Assembly (NCBI RefSeq): GCF_030936135.1
Contig: NC_082599.1
Span: 62,656,551-62,720,550 of the forward strand
Direction: 5' to 3'
DNA length: 64,000 nt
DNA from: Gavia stellata
Lineage: Eukaryota > Chordata > Aves > Gaviiformes > Gaviidae
The translations under genes were made by a program, and so were the position numbers. The notes under the pieces are model-generated. The model did not search any database and was not told the DNA's origin. It saw only the letters and a list, made by a program, of their open reading frames with translations. Positions 1 to 14,170 of the stretch are shown piece after piece (the first letter of the stretch is position 1; each line of letters begins with the position of its first letter).

Positions 1-1048
1 TTAACATAGTTCGGATGTTGCAAGTGAAAAGGCAGACAAATTATTAAAATTAAAATCTGGGTCTATTAGCAAACTTCAAAAAGGACTGAGGATCTGCTAC
101 ATGCTAGTAAAGTTAGGGAGACACACACCTATTACAGCAGCCCCTTAATGCACACCAAATATTTAAAATGAGACATTCAGTTTCTCAAGAGCGTATCCTT
201 CACATGTCAAGTGTAGGCCTAAGTGCTACACGGAACAATTTTAACAATACCATTCCCACACTTATCTGGAAGTAACATGTGCCTTGTGTTACTTCAAGCC
301 TGAGATGCTGAAAGCAAACGCGGTCTGTCTTAAAAGAAAAAAAAAACCCCGACCTTTTTCTCTGCAGATGGTCTGAGCAAATGGTGTCTGTCAGCTTCTT
401 GGTAACAGAAACCAGATGCAGAATGGCCATCCAGTCCTATAAGTTTGCCCCCAATTTATGCTGCAGAAATTACATTAAAAGAAATTTCTGGAATTGTTTA
501 GAAATGATGTAATTGCCATCCAAACACAGATTATAGCTATTTATTACTGTTACTCCTGCTAATGCAATCATTCTTGGGTGGCTGCGTGGATGCATCAGAT
601 GTAATAAAACACGGTAGAAACAGCTATTTTCCTGAAATACTTCAGCAGCTGTTACAAACTTAGTGTCTTTTGAACGAAAGGATTAAATCATGGAAAGAAA
701 CTGGCTTTCTAGGCCCTTCTAAGGCTTTAGGTGTTTGAAGAGAAGCTGAACCACCCTGGCAACAGCATGTAGCAGATAGAAAGGGCATTTGCTTTGGGTA
801 GGAACGGTAACAAAAAATGGTTACTAATACTCGAAGGCCATTGGACAAGGTCAAGATTTTCCCTTAAAATACACTTCTATCAAAAACAAGGTCAAAAAAG
901 AAAAGTTTTAACTTTGACAGACTGGACTTTTTGGGGAACCGGTCTTTGAAAAGACATTTGATCGCCTCTACCAACTCCGTCAGCATGAAGTCTCTGTGCT
1001 GCCTTGTGAACAGGAAGCTACAGTCAGTTTTCAGTAAACATGTGAGAC

Positions 1049-4000
1049 CTACAGTGGTTTAAACAGAGCATCAGAAGCCAGTGAAGACAGGAGAATACCA
1101 TTATCCCAGTGAAAGGTATAGTAGAGCAGAGCTCTTTCATTAACAGTTCGTAATTCCCCATGGCCAAGGACCTGTGGCCTTAGGAAGAATTGTAATTTGT
1201 CCAGGAGACAAATGTCTTTGATGCAGACAGAAAGGACTCCAAAATCAGCCCTAAAATGATTTGTTAGTGGCAGATAGACAACTGCTGTGGGAAAGCCTAT
1301 GCAAAAAACAAACAAACAAAAAAGTTGCAGTAAACCATTAATTGCTACAGTTATACAGCCCAGGAGCTGCTAGCTTTTGGAATCTTTTGAGACATCCCTT
1401 TGATCTCTTGAAAGCAGAGGACATGCACGACACAAAGACCTTTGGCTGCATTTCTGCACAAGGAAAGTGCTGACTGTGATTTTAAGGCACTTACACGCTG
1501 CTGTATCTGCCTGGGAAGACCTTAGTGTAACTAAGAAGCAGTAGCTGGTGATTCTGCAAGAAAAATACCCTAAAATCTGAGATTAAATAAGTTCACCTAT
1601 AAAATCTTTTGATTGGCCGGTCCCATTTTTTCAGGGCTACGTAATAATCCTAATCTGATCTTTCTTTCACTGAAGAGGATAGAGGGGAACAGTGTGGAAT
1701 GCTTTATCACTTACGAGCAGCATTTCACAGTTGTAATAGATTTGTGTGCAATTAGGTTTTATATATAAATCGAGTTTTATGACATCCTAAAATATTCAGT
1801 ATTAATCAAATGAACAGTAGCTTTTTATTGATACCGATCGAATGCATTTGTTAAAATGTGGAAACGATCAGCACATTGAAGCGGTCATACAGGTTTTGAA
1901 GAAGGTGGTCGTTCTGATGCAAAACACAGTGTACATTTTAAGGAAAGGAGAACAAATTTACAGGAACTTGGAGTCAGTCTCGGCTGTTTCCATTGGGCTG
2001 GGCATCACTGCTTCTCTGTGATAACTGCATTTATAAAATCCCAGCCAGCCCCCACTAGCCTCCCCCTCCGCCCCCGCCACTGATCTAGCATTTATACATA
2101 GCTTGCATTTCTGTAATGAAAATAAATTAATTAAGATCTATTCAATTTCCCCCTAGAAACAGTATCTACTTAAAAGGTAAACAAAAGAGTATAATCAATT
2201 TAACTTCTGTAATATAAACACTCCAATGCAGTTAGCCAGACATTGAATAGTAGAAGGACTTGGTCCTGCCATCCATTCTAAAGCTCCTTAATCACTATAC
2301 GATATAATAAGGTCATATTTGGGTATATTTGGATATTTCCTATAGGCTTTAATGGAACCAGACTTACATGACCATGAACTAAATCCTCCCTCCCTTCTGC
2401 GTCTTTAGTGAATCTAGATACTTTCTGTTTATTGTATGTTAGCATTTTATAGTGAGTTGTAATGCCTTCTAGCTTGCTCTGGTCTAACTGCTCAAGACTG
2501 ACTCTTTCCATGAGGTTTGCAGAGCTTGAACACGTATTGTGGGCTGGTGTGAAAATCACTTGAAGAGCCTCTAGAGCCTGTGTTAAACTGCAGGTCTGAC
2601 TGGACAACTGTAACAGTCTCACAGTGCCCGAAATAACTGAATTTGTACAGCCTGCAAAGGAATCTCACTGACTGCTTTGTTTTCAGGCATTTCTGAGGCA
2701 GAAGGTAGGAACTCCTCTCATTTCTGTAGTTTAACTTCGTATTACTTTTTTCATGAAGTAAAGGGTCACAGATGCTGCTTTAAGCAGTCTGAGCAGGCAA
2801 GATTGTGGGGAGGCAGGGTAAGGGATATAACAACCTTGATCTGACTTAATGGGAGGCAACAAAATCAGGTTCAAAGAGGGAGCGAATGGAACGACCAGTG
2901 ATCATAACTATTGGGCAAAAATTAAAGAGAGGCAATAGAAGTTCTGGTAAGAGGGACATCCAGTTACCTTCACCAGCTATTGCCGCTGCTGAAATACACG
3001 CAAATTTGCATTTTTGATCCCACATTTCCCCACGGTTGTCTGTTGAATCTCCACTAAGTTACTCAAGATGACAAAGCACCTTGTGGTCTTTACTGCTGAA
3101 GACATTTACCTCCCAGAAGCTTCTATTGCTGTTAACTGCCTGAAAGAAAATACGTCTCATAACTGTCAAAATCCCTATCACGGAGCATTAAAGAAAAGCA
3201 TTGGAGATTGAACCACCACTCTGGATCTTGGCACAGATAATGTAAGAGGCTCTGGAGCTTGACTTCTGCTTTGACCCGTTGTTTTCTCAAGAGGGAGTGG
3301 TCTAATTGATGTGGCACACACCTGAAAACCTCCGCATCTGCATTTCTCCTTTTCAGCTCCCGAGTTCTCTGGAGATCTGATCTTCTTCCTGTTTACACAC
3401 TTCAAGTAGATTTACAGGGCTTAATGAAAATGTAAGAGCATTTATGTCTGTGGAAATGAAATGTGATTTTTTTTTTTAATAAATAAATGTATTTAAATAA
3501 ATTGTGAAAATATTTTCACAAGAAAAAAAGCCAGCAGGGAAAAGAAGCAAGAGCAATGAAGGCCAGACAGTGAAGACAAAAGTATAATCAACTGTTTTAC
3601 ATGACAGCATAAAATTAAAGGTCCCCTTTTTTACTTTTTCAGAATTTTGTGTTTTCACTTTGGAATTTTGAATTTCTTTTTCAGTTTGGAAAAGAAGAAG
3701 CTGCTGTGAATACTACCTCACATAATACCCACTAAGATAACCTGATTCTGCTTTTCCCCTGGAATTTCTGAGTGCTGCCCTTATTCAGTAATGAGGCTGA
3801 GCCCGTTTCCCTACTTCTCGTAAGTACTGCAGACAGCAATGTTTGTCTACATATTACAAGTCTGGGAGAAGCTTACAGTTCTGAACGGTTGGATGCAGGA
3901 GTAATAGTTGTTAATTATGGTGAAAGGTCACTGCGAATGTTCTATTAAGTGAGGCAGCTGTTTGAGGAGGACCAGAGACCTCATGCCAGGGTGGGAGGAA

Positions 4001-7000
4001 TAATGGAAGAGGCATTTGGCTATGTTAATCTGGTTACAAGCTCTATCGAGTCTCATTTTTGTCTCCTGAATTTTGAAAAAACATTCATGATGTGACAGGC
4101 AAACATGCCAGGCAAATGTAACCTGGCATCCAGTCTTCTGTCGAGGCAGGCAGGAGTGTACGTGTTAGGTTTTGACAGGTTGACCACACATGAAGAAAAG
4201 GAGAAACTCTCTTGTTGCTCTAATTGAGTAAGTTCACCCATTCCTCACTTCAATTTATCAATGCGCAGAGAAGAGAGAAGCAGAGCGCCAGCTCTGCTGC
4301 AGCTTTCCTGTTCTTCATTCCTCTCAGAAGATGAGGAAATCTTCCATGCTTGGTCCCTTACCTGCTGAAATACATTTGCCACCTACCTCAAAAGACCGCT
4401 GACCTATTCCGCTAGCAACTGAGTAAGCTTCTTCCCCAGCAATGTCACTGACTCCTGACGTGGCAGATGGAAACTTACACTCCAATGCCACCGGGTTATT
4501 GAGAACCACCTTTGCCAACACAGTAATAAATGCCTCAGAACTGCCCACTCTGAAGACATCCCTGGGTTGCCGTGAGCCAGGGTCGGGGGCTGTGAGATGA
4601 GGCAGGGTTCTTCAGCATCTCAAGATAAGCTCAGAAGACCTGGCAAGATTAAGAACCAAACAAAGTCAAGGTCTAAAACTTATCTCAAGTTCTCTGTGTT
4701 CTCTCCAAGTAGTTTATCCCAAGGGAAGGATGAGATATAATTGAGTTGTCCTGGCACCATCTCCTGTGCTTAGTCTTCTAGTTCGCAGTAACTCATTTTC
4801 ATTACGTTTATTTCTTTTTTTTCATGAAGTCATTGACTGTATTTAAATGAAGTGGGTTTAGATTATATAAAGAAATTCCAGTGCCTTTACCACTCTCACA
4901 CAAACCTCAACATAACAATCCCGTAGGTCTAATCCTGTAAACCTTAATAGGAGAAAGTGAAACATACCACCACACAAGATAATTCCTATTAATAAAACAA
5001 GTCTCTGTCTATGGGATTATCTTTCAAGACTCCAGTTTCTAAGAGTAACTGATTGCATTTAACAACTTCCTACTGCAGCAGCAGCATATAGTTAAGTAAG
5101 TTTCTCAGTTTCATTACTTTAAATCTTAAAATATCACTATTTCAATTTTATATACACAGGTATTGTTGAACTCATTTTTCAGTCCAGAAAAGGCTGAAAA
5201 TCCAGATTTAGGCAGGATAATATAAAAGGTCTGTAATAAAAACAAGCACATGTTGGTCACCAACCCAAAAAAAATCTGTAAGGTGCAGACAACGCTACTT
5301 TATTTAAGAACACGAATTACAATAAAGTGCAGGCCTCTTGATGTCGATATTACTGTATTTGTTAATTTCTGTCAAGCCATTCAGACTGATGCTTTTTTGA
5401 AAGTGTACTTAATTTCATTAAACAAGTTCATACTGTTTCTCTTGACAAGAAGTGCAAAATAATTGGAACAGGGGAAGCAGAAAGTAAATAATAGACTTTA
5501 AAAATTAACTAAACTCCAGGACACTCAGCCCTCTGTAGGATGTTACGCTTTTGCTCCCTGTGCAGATGGCTCTAATCTCTAACACTTTACTGGTGAATGT
5601 CAGTTAAAATCATTCTGTCAATTTGGGATATGATTTTATCGCCATTCATGGTCAGTTCGGGAATCAAACTGCAGCCAAAAGGTAGGTGCACTTATGATAG
5701 CCCATTCAGTTGAACTGACATCTTTGCCACAGAGTTAGTTAAGTAGTTATACAAGATAAAATGATACCTAGACCATACTATAGGGCTGACAAAACTGCTG
5801 ATTTGCATGTCATCACTTCATCTGGTCTTTGCTCAGTGAATTATATGAAAACTCTTGGTCTGGCCTTGATGGCAAGGCATTGGAACATTTCACTAGAAAT
5901 ACCCTGACATAGATATAGACATCTTAATCTGCATTATGATGGAACGACACTAACACTGGGAGAAGACCAGGTTTCTGATGATTTTTGTTATTAGTTATAT
6001 TTATATTTATATATTATTTACACCTCACTTTTTAAGCAGCATGTGTATTTTCAGATTACTGCCACAAATTATCCCTGGCTTCTTGTCTTGTGCAATCTAA
6101 TGCAGAGTTTCATCTTGCCCCTGAAGTCCAAACATTATCTGATTTTTTTTAAGAAAAAATAGAAGCTTTTGTAAAATTTGCCGATCAGCTGTGCATCATA
6201 AAGTTATCAGAGACTTTCTTCTGGAACTGGGAGGGGAAACACAGTTGTCATTCTGGTGTCTAATCCTCAGATCTGCACCAGCCCTTTGCTAATGTGGATT
6301 GAGGATAAAGGATGATATATGTTTTAAGCCAGTCTGTGAATACAGTTAAGGAATTGCTGTTTAAAGAAAGAGTACGGCGCTCTATAGCATTAGTGGGGTT
6401 TTTTCTGTTATATTATTTTTACAATAGGACATAGCCTTTTCATGCTGAAGACATTTTCCTTTCTGATAAACCAAAACCAAACATTATTTGGAAGACTACT
6501 TTCTTATTAGAAAAGGCATAGAAGAAGCTTGGAGAAATTGTGCTTCAAAAGATCTGTTTTCCTGGACACACACTGGGATGAGAATGACAGAAACTTGTTA
6601 TTTAATATATTTGAAGACATTCTAATGCCTTTGAATATATAAACCATTTAAGAACACCTATAATTGGTTCCTGTTCCTCTGTTTCTGTCAGGCAAAAGGG
6701 GCATCTAAGTTTTACAATCAAAGCTAAAAGAGGAATTTTTCTCCTGACCAGGAATCAGAAATGGTTTGACCATCAAATCATTCATTTAAGTTGTGACAGA
6801 TCTCCAACTCTCCAGGGAGGTGTCAAGCTGCGTTGTACAGATGGAGCGAAAAGATATAACATATTCACCTGAGAGGTGCAGAAGGGACCCCGCTGACCTG
6901 ACATCTAGGCATCTCCAGGCCCATGAAGAGTTTTGCTGCCATGTGCGTATGCCAGACCTCTTCAAAATAGCTTTTCAGGGCTTCATCTTCAGTCAGACTC

Positions 7001-10000
7001 CAGTTCTTTTACCAACCTCATGATCCAGTCACAACTACTTGCAAAGCCCTCTTCATCCTGGAAAGAGGTTCTGAACAAGTTCTATAAATCAGTAAAAGAC
7101 AAACATATAGTTTGATGATTTCACTGTTTTCACCTCAGAAAAATGCTAGAATCACTCCAGTTTGAAGAAGAAGCTGAGTCGTGGGAAAACACAGGCAGGT
7201 AACCAAGACCCTGGCATTAGAGGATGCCACAAAATGTGGGACCAACATACATTTCATGAATTCAGGAAGAAAATTTTGCCTACACTGAAAGTTGGATTAT
7301 CTTTAATTAAGTGCAAGCGCACACATTTATGCAGGAAATTTGATTCCTGAATTCTGTACAACCCTTACTAAAAAGCGGCCACTGGCTGGGTATGGACAGC
7401 TGTGGCCAGAGGCGACGTGGATAGAGCTGGGCTGTGAGTCATGAGGAGGTGGTACAATTGCAACTTCATGGCACATCCTGGGAAGCACAAGATGCACGGC
7501 CAGCAGAACTGCCAACAAACAGGCACCAAACCTCCTTATAACACTGCCTTCATTTATGATAATTCAGATGTGCATGGGCAGTGGAAAAAAGAGTCACCCA
7601 AGAAACAAGTGAGGTAAGTGCATAATACAGCCTCTGCACTGAGCAGGAATTGATCTTGCACATCAACAACGTTCACTTTCTTTTCTCTCAGAGTGGTAAT
7701 GATCAGCAGGACGCCGGTGATAACCAACACAGTTTGTGGCACAGGGATTAACGGGATCTTTATGCCAAAGTAGTTGTTTGTCACATGTTTCTTAGATGTG
7801 TCTCCTGAAATCAGTAGAAGTAATTTGGTGGAAAAATCACCAGCGGTCTACACAGGATCAGGTTCCCACATACTCTCGTATCCTTCTAATGATTTTCATT
7901 CTTAGCATAAAAATGCCTCATGAATAACAGCGAAAAAAGCATTTTTCTCTCTGAAGTAGGAGTCTTTGTTCACAATATGATTATACACATTTTTGGTTTC
8001 ATGATAACAACAGTTGATAACTCTTAGTAGCAGAGATTAAGACAGTTACACTGGGGCAAAAAGTTTGTTCATAATTACGAATCAGGAAAAGATTTAAAAC
8101 AATGACAGTAGTCTTGAAGTATGGTATGGTATGGTCTATAGGATAGACAGCCAACCAACACAGTTCTCACAGATGCCAGGGGAAGTTTTGCTACCGATTT
8201 ACATGGGAACAGGCTCAAATTCAAGTTCAGACAGAAGCAATACAGTAAGCCCTCACTATTTCCATTACAACAGTATTCTGGCTGGATGTCTAGCCCAAAA
8301 AGCAGTTTTATTGGGAATAAAAGCAATATATGAGAATGATAAAAATTGCAGGTTTTATCCATAAAAAAAAATCACAAAAGGCAGCATTGTCAAAGGTAAA
8401 TCATTATCGACAAGCAGCTTGAAAATATGACGTAAAGAAGGAAGATGCAACATGTGGCTTTTACCACTAGGGAAATGCAAGCCCAATTATGTGGTACAAA
8501 CGTCATTTTATAGTGCAAAATAAGGGGGGAAACTGTTCACATCACAAGCAGAAGCCTTCTATTTCTAAAGAAAAATCAGTTTGCAGCTTTAAATCTTGTG
8601 TGGAAAACAAGTGCTTAAACCATCAACTTGAGCACTCTTTTTTTTTTTTTAAATGAGTATATAACATGCAAATGGAACTCTGAAGTCAGTGGGATGTTAC
8701 TGAAGGACACTAAAGCCTAGATCCTCCAAAGAAGTAAATAAGTACATCTTAGTGCAACTGGGGAAACATGCTAACTGCACGGCTAAAATATAGGCATCTT
8801 TCTGGAAAAAAAGGTCAAAATTATCTTTGCTGTGAGATTTTTACCTTGACAAGTTGATATCTCTGGTTGAATCAACACTGCTGGTGTAGGGGGAGTGGGA
8901 GAACTGCAACTCAGGATGTGACCGCTCCCTCATGACCAGATTTCCTTTCACGACACCTAGGTAAAACCTCAGCCTATGGAGTTTATCGTTGATGATGGAA
9001 AAGCTTGTCAGCCTTGAAAATCACACAGCCACAGGTTGCGGTGTCTAAAACTGTTGCATTTAAATTGCTGTGTTCTGTGAGAGTCTTTAAAATGTGCGAC
9101 ATGAAGAAAAAGTTACTAATTAAAAAAATTTAGCTATGACTTGAGAAATGCATTACTCTAAGCTTTGCAGACTGTGTTGTAGACCAGTATGTAAAACCTA
9201 AAGATGCCTGTTATGTCATTTCATGTTAGAGAGTATCAGTCACTGCATCTCACATTTAACCTTCTCCAAGACAGGAAGCAGAAGTATGACTTGTATCCGC
9301 CCCTGCAGATAACACTCCGCAAAGACAGCAGACCACAGTGATGGAGCATGCTTTCAAGGTTGTAACTGTGGTACTACCCTCCTTGCAGCTCTAGACAGAA
9401 AGGGGATATCTAGGGAAGAGGAGACGTGGTCAAAGGGTGATTGCGTTTTGTTCATCTGCAGCTGCTGGAATGTTTACAAAAGCACAACTAACCAGGTACA
9501 AATCTGAGAAACTCCAAAAACTCTAAATCTCTTCAAGGGATCAGACCATTCCTTCCATCCAGGGACTAGCAAAATACAATAGGATTTTCAACTACCTTCT
9601 CTCTCTGAGGTCTGTAGTCCACGCAACACCTCATTGGCATGGGATTTAGCCTTCCCAGCCACCACGGCTGTACTTTCTCCCATCCTCCCTCAAAGGATCA
9701 GATCCTCGGTGGATGTAAATCAATGTCATCCTACTCATGTCTGAGGGTCTGTGCCACGTTGCAACGGCTGAAGGTCCGACCCATCTTGCTTCCTGAAAAT
9801 AAGCTGCTTCTGAAATAAAATTTTGAAGTTTGATGTGATTACACTTTCAACAACCATGTTAACTATTATTAACAGCAGCTTTTTCCAAACCTAAGCATGT
9901 ACACGTGGACCGTGAATATTAGGCGTTTCTTGATGCAGAGTACATCCCTTAAGGAAAATTCACCAGTATGTTAAATACCTAATCTCAATCTGTTCATCAG

Positions 10001-11872
10001 AGCAATCCAAAATTAGATGTCTTTGCCAATCTTAGCAACTGATACGTAGGGTGAATCGAGAGAGATGTTCAAAGAGCTTCTTCCCGAGGTGTAGAAAGGG
10101 AAGAAGCAGCTAGCTACAGATCACTATTCCAGATCAGCAGCCAATCTACCATATTTTCAGATAGGAAATGTGCAGGAAAAGAATAAAATTAAAGTAGTTA
10201 CTTTATGAAAGTCACCCATACTTAGTGGCCAGTGATGAAAATAGTAGACAAGAACATTAATTATCTCAGTCACATTTCCACATTCTCTACTGCACTTCTT
10301 TTTATGGTGTGGCACAAGCAAGAATGGTGAAACATAATCAGTGTTTTTCCTAATAGGTCCAGAATGATCCCATTACATTGCATTTCTTCACTTCTGTGAT
10401 GCCCGTAATAGGACATTCCTACTTGAAAAGCCACTTGCATTACTGCTGCATAACTTCAAGAGAAAGCAGAAAGGGTAAGTAGGAATTTTTTAGATACTAA
10501 GGAATAAGTAGTTTAAGACAGCCTCTCTACTGCTTTAACTCCGTTAGTTTATGCTTAGCAGATAATTCAGCTTCTCCTTCTACAAATAACAATGAGTTCT
10601 GGAATGAGGAATTTCTGCCATCAAGAATTCTTTATACTAATGAGCGCTACATCTCTATCAGTTGACTTTTTCCTCATAATAATTAGTGAGAAAACATCTT
10701 AAACCAAGTACAGATCCTGACTTCCCTGATTATTGCAAACATTCTGGATGATATGTTTAAGCACTTACCAGAGACATTAAGTTAGGAGTGTGGTTGCCCT
10801 TGGCTTACACTTTGGTAGTCAACAACCAATGAATAGAAACTGTCAATTCCAGCTCTTAGCAGACTTGCAGTTTTAAATTCCGCCTATTTTTTTTTTTAAA
10901 TAATGGTTAAGTGACACTGTAAATAATTACATATATAACAAGTAAAACCAGACTGAACATCAGAGAAAGATTTAAGCCTATGTTTTTACCTAGTGTTTTT
11001 CACAAAATTTAGCTTTAGAATGTTATAGCACATTCCACACCAAAACCTACCAGTTATACACTAACAAACTGCAAAGAAATCTGTTGGAAGGATACATTAC
11101 TTCCCAGGAAAAACCCCAGCACTGTCCGAAGGCACTGTGCTGTGCAGTCACAAAAGAATAGTATGGGACCATCAACCTTCAAATAAACAAGCAAAGGCCC
11201 CAGGAAACAGGGAGAAGAATTTCTCATTAACAAAACCAGAATGGACTGAATGCTATTTTTCAGAATGAAAAGTAAAGACCGATGTGAAGTGCCAGTGAGG
11301 AGGGTTGAAAATCATCTACTGATTCGAACAAGTTTGGCTGGAGTGAAAAATGGACTTTGTAAAATGCAAAGTCATTTCAGAGATTTTCACTATTACAAGT
11401 GCTGAATAATCGGTGAGATTTTTTAAACAGTTCAGCCATTTCACATATCTCCAAGATGAACGCTTCCATCGTCTGGGAAGATATGGCAGATGACTTAAGA
11501 AGCCTACAGACTGTTAGGGAATATTGTAGGGAAACCACTGGGGTTTTAGATACGCTACAGTTCCAGCCAGTCTTTAACTAAGGCATTACATAAACTTATT
11601 TGGATAAAGCAATTGAATCTTGATTAAAATTGACTAGGTCAAAATTCCAGGCTCAGGAGCAGAAATCTCTCCCAGTGTTCCCTACTTCCATAAAAGCGTC
11701 AGAGCCCCTCTTCAGAGCGGGAAGGCCAGTGCTGCTTGAGCAGCAGTTTGCAGGAAGATTCCTGATGCCACAGGACCTGCTGCAGATAAGATACTCACCA
11801 GCGGGTGCTGCCATATGTGTCACAGCTCCCTGGGTGATCCAAGCCCAACCCAGACACATTCCTTCTGGTTTG
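1049..11872 (-). CDS. Unidentified candidate minus-strand gene: chain of phase-compatible open exons
   Basis: Six open segments with plausible splice sites join in consistent phase. They are 11872-11799 (donor GTGAGT), 9012-8845 (donor GTAAAA), 4549-4362 (donor GTAAGG), 2651-2368 (94 codons, acceptor CCTTTGCAG, donor GTAAGT), 1553-1495 (acceptor TTTTTCTTGCAG, donor GTAAGT) and 1250-1049, ending in TAG. Sample residues are LHRLRFYLGVVKGNLVMRER, EAFITVLAKVVLNNPVALE and LLLLSYTKVFPGRYSS. I recognise no family. By human synteny PKD1L1 lies downstream of HUS1, but nothing here matches what I know of it. The chain was assembled by eye after the fact, so chance is a serious alternative. Confidence 0.2.
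5995..6020. repeat. AT-rich microsatellite
   Basis: A short run of TATATT/TTTATA units (TTATATTTATATTTATATAT). Confidence 0.7.
8107..8134. repeat. Short TATGG pentanucleotide repeat
   Basis: Three to four copies of TATGG (GTATGGTATGGTATGGTC) within about 25 bp. Confidence 0.6.
9013..11798. other. Unique AT-rich sequence without recognisable genes
   Basis: I see no repeat, RNA gene or convincing exon here. If the minus-strand exon chain is real, this is one of its introns. Confidence 0.4.
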
Positions 11873-13022
11873 CTAGGAAGCAGACTAACAGGAGAAATAC
11901 AGTCACCCTGTGCAGGCCTCCGAGATGAGAGAAGGCAGAATTTTGTTCTAGTCTGTTGCACTTTGCATGAATGGGACCAAACAGTTTCTGTATGTTCATA
12001 GAGAGTAGATTAGAAGTTCTGGAAAAACAGTTTTGAGCAGAACAGGTCGGACAATGCATTTCTTTCACCGACAAAAATGTTAAACTTCGCATAAAGAATT
12101 TACAGCGGAAATATTACAAATCTGATATTCTACAGAGATCTGCAACAGCTGCAGTCCCTTACAGGAGGGTAGCGCAGACTCTGGGCTTGCCCTGTCCCCC
12201 TCCCACTCACTTTAGACTCATTGATTAACTAAAACTTCCATTATATAGCTATATACACACATACCTTGTAGCTTCCCTTTCTGGTAAGAAGTAGTTTTGT
12301 ACTGGGAAAGAAAGTCTGCACAAGGAACCTGACCCATAAGGGAGAAGAAAATCAGAGGCAGCAAAAAAACACAAAATTTAAAATTTTCAGAAATAAAATA
12401 GCTGGCATTTCAGATATTAATATTTATAATTTAAAAATCCTAACTGAAAATATGATTTTTCATCCAAAAGTTTTTTTGATGGACATTTTTCGATGGCTAT
12501 TTTTAACTGTTAAGCACTATTTTAGACAATAATGTACATGTTTTGGTTTCTATACTTCTAGAATAAATACCTCAGTCAGTAACACATCTACTACTGACAG
12601 AGAAAACTAGGGAAAAGATTTGCTCCCCACAAGAAATTGCAACCCAGCCCACACCTCCTCCACTCTCCTTTTTTCTCCATAATTTTTAAAAGAGAGATTC
12701 TTGGGGGTACAATTAAAATTTGGGCTTTTCTTAAGATTAAAAGACAGGTTAGCATAGCTTTTAATTTTAGGTTCTCCAGCAGTTATCTCTCACAGTTTAG
12801 AGAACTTTTCTCCAGTACACTCACGGCAAACAGAGTTCTACCACAAAACGATGCACACAGGTATTACTTGAGTGTTTTTCCAAACACACACATCAAGAAC
12901 AATTTGATTAATTTACAAGTTTAAATTAATCAGACGAAATAAGCCAGGGATAAGAAAAGTATGGTAGGATAAGCTACATAATTACTAAAGTATTAATCAC
13001 CTGCTGCATATTTTTTACCTTA
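11873..13022. other. Unique sequence, no gene recognised
   Basis: Short open frames on both strands show no family resemblance. The stretch ends at the 3' tail of a minus-strand CR1. Confidence 0.4.
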
Positions 13023-14170
13023 GAATCATAAAATCATAGAATCATGTAGGTTGGAAAAGACCTTTAAGATCATCAAGTCCAATTGTTAATTAACACTGCC
13101 AAGTCCACCACTAAACCATGTCCCTAAGCACCTCATCCACACGTCTTTTAAACACCTCCAGTGATGGTGACTCAACCGCCTCCCTGGGCAGCCTGTTCCA
13201 GTGTCTGACAACCCTTTCAGTGAAGAAGATTTTCCTAATATCCAGCTAAACCTCCCCTTGCACAACTTGAGGCCGTTTCCTCTTGTCCTGTCACTCGTCA
13301 CTTGGGAGAAGAGACCAACACCCACCTCACCACAACCCCCTTTCCGGTAGTTGTAGAGAGCGATGAGGTCTCCCCTCAGCCTCCTCTTCTCCAGACTGAA
13401 CAACCCCAGCTCCCTCAGCCGCTCCTCATCAGACTTGTGCTCCAGACCCCTCACCAGCTTCGTCGCCCTTCTCTGGACACGCTCCAGCACCTCAGTGTCC
13501 TTCTTGGAGTGAGGGGCCCAAAACTGAACACAGCATTCGAGGTGCGGCCTCACCAGTGCCGAGTACAGGGGCACGATCCCCTCCCTACTCCTGCTGGCCA
13601 CACTCTTTCTGATACAGGCCAGGATGCCGTTGGCCTTCTTGGCCACCTGGGCACACTGCTGGCTCATATTCAGCCGGCTGTTGACCAACACCCCCAGGTC
13701 CTTTTCTGCCGGGCAGCTTTCCAGCCACTCGTCCCCAAGCCTGTAGGGTTGGATGGGGTTGTTGTGACCCAAGTGCAGGACCCGGCACTTGGCCTTGTTG
13801 AACCTCACACAATTGCCCTCGGCCCATCGATCCAGCCTGTCCAGATCCCTCTGCAGAGCCTTCCTACCCTCCAGCAGATCAACACTCCCGCCCAACTTGA
13901 TGTCGTCTGCAAACCTACAGAGGGAGCACTCGATCCCCTCATCCAGATCATTGATGAAGATATTAAACAGAACTGGCCCCAGCACCGCGCCCTGGGGAAC
14001 ATCACTTATGACCGGCCGCCAACTGGATTTAACTCCATTCACCACAACCCTTTGGGCCCGACCATCCAGCCAGTTTTTTACCCAGCGAAGAGTGTACCCT
14101 TCCAAGCCATGAGGAGGCAGTTTCTCCAGGAGAATGTTGTGGGAAACGGTGTCAAAGGCTTGATGAAATA
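13023..14170 (-). mobile_element. CR1 LINE, 5'-truncated, RT palm to 3' end
   Basis: Read on the minus strand, this copy encodes CR1 ORF2 from the reverse-transcriptase palm to near the 3' end. It has [34 protein letters not shown], the catalytic FADD box (about 13900-13911) and the thumb/C-terminal region with [30 protein letters not shown] and [14 protein letters not shown]. The tail carries GGTTGGAAAAGACC and the ATTCTATGAT-type end. One frame stays open for 367 codons. However, one base is missing near 13245 relative to the copy at 16.9 kb, so the last 50 or so residues are out of frame. Fingers, endonuclease and ORF1 are absent, so it is a dead 5'-truncated insertion. Confidence 0.93.

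Noticed and set aside
7554..7784. Minus-strand frame with a hydrophobic stretch (TVLVITGVLLIITTL) that could be a membrane segment
   Set aside because: No convincing splice donor on the minus strand and no phase fit to the candidate exon chain. The best donor here (GAGGTAAGTG) is on the other strand.
11653..12001. Overlapping open frames on both strands
   Set aside because: Neither full frame looks like a protein family. Only a 74-nt part is used in the tentative exon chain, in yet another frame.
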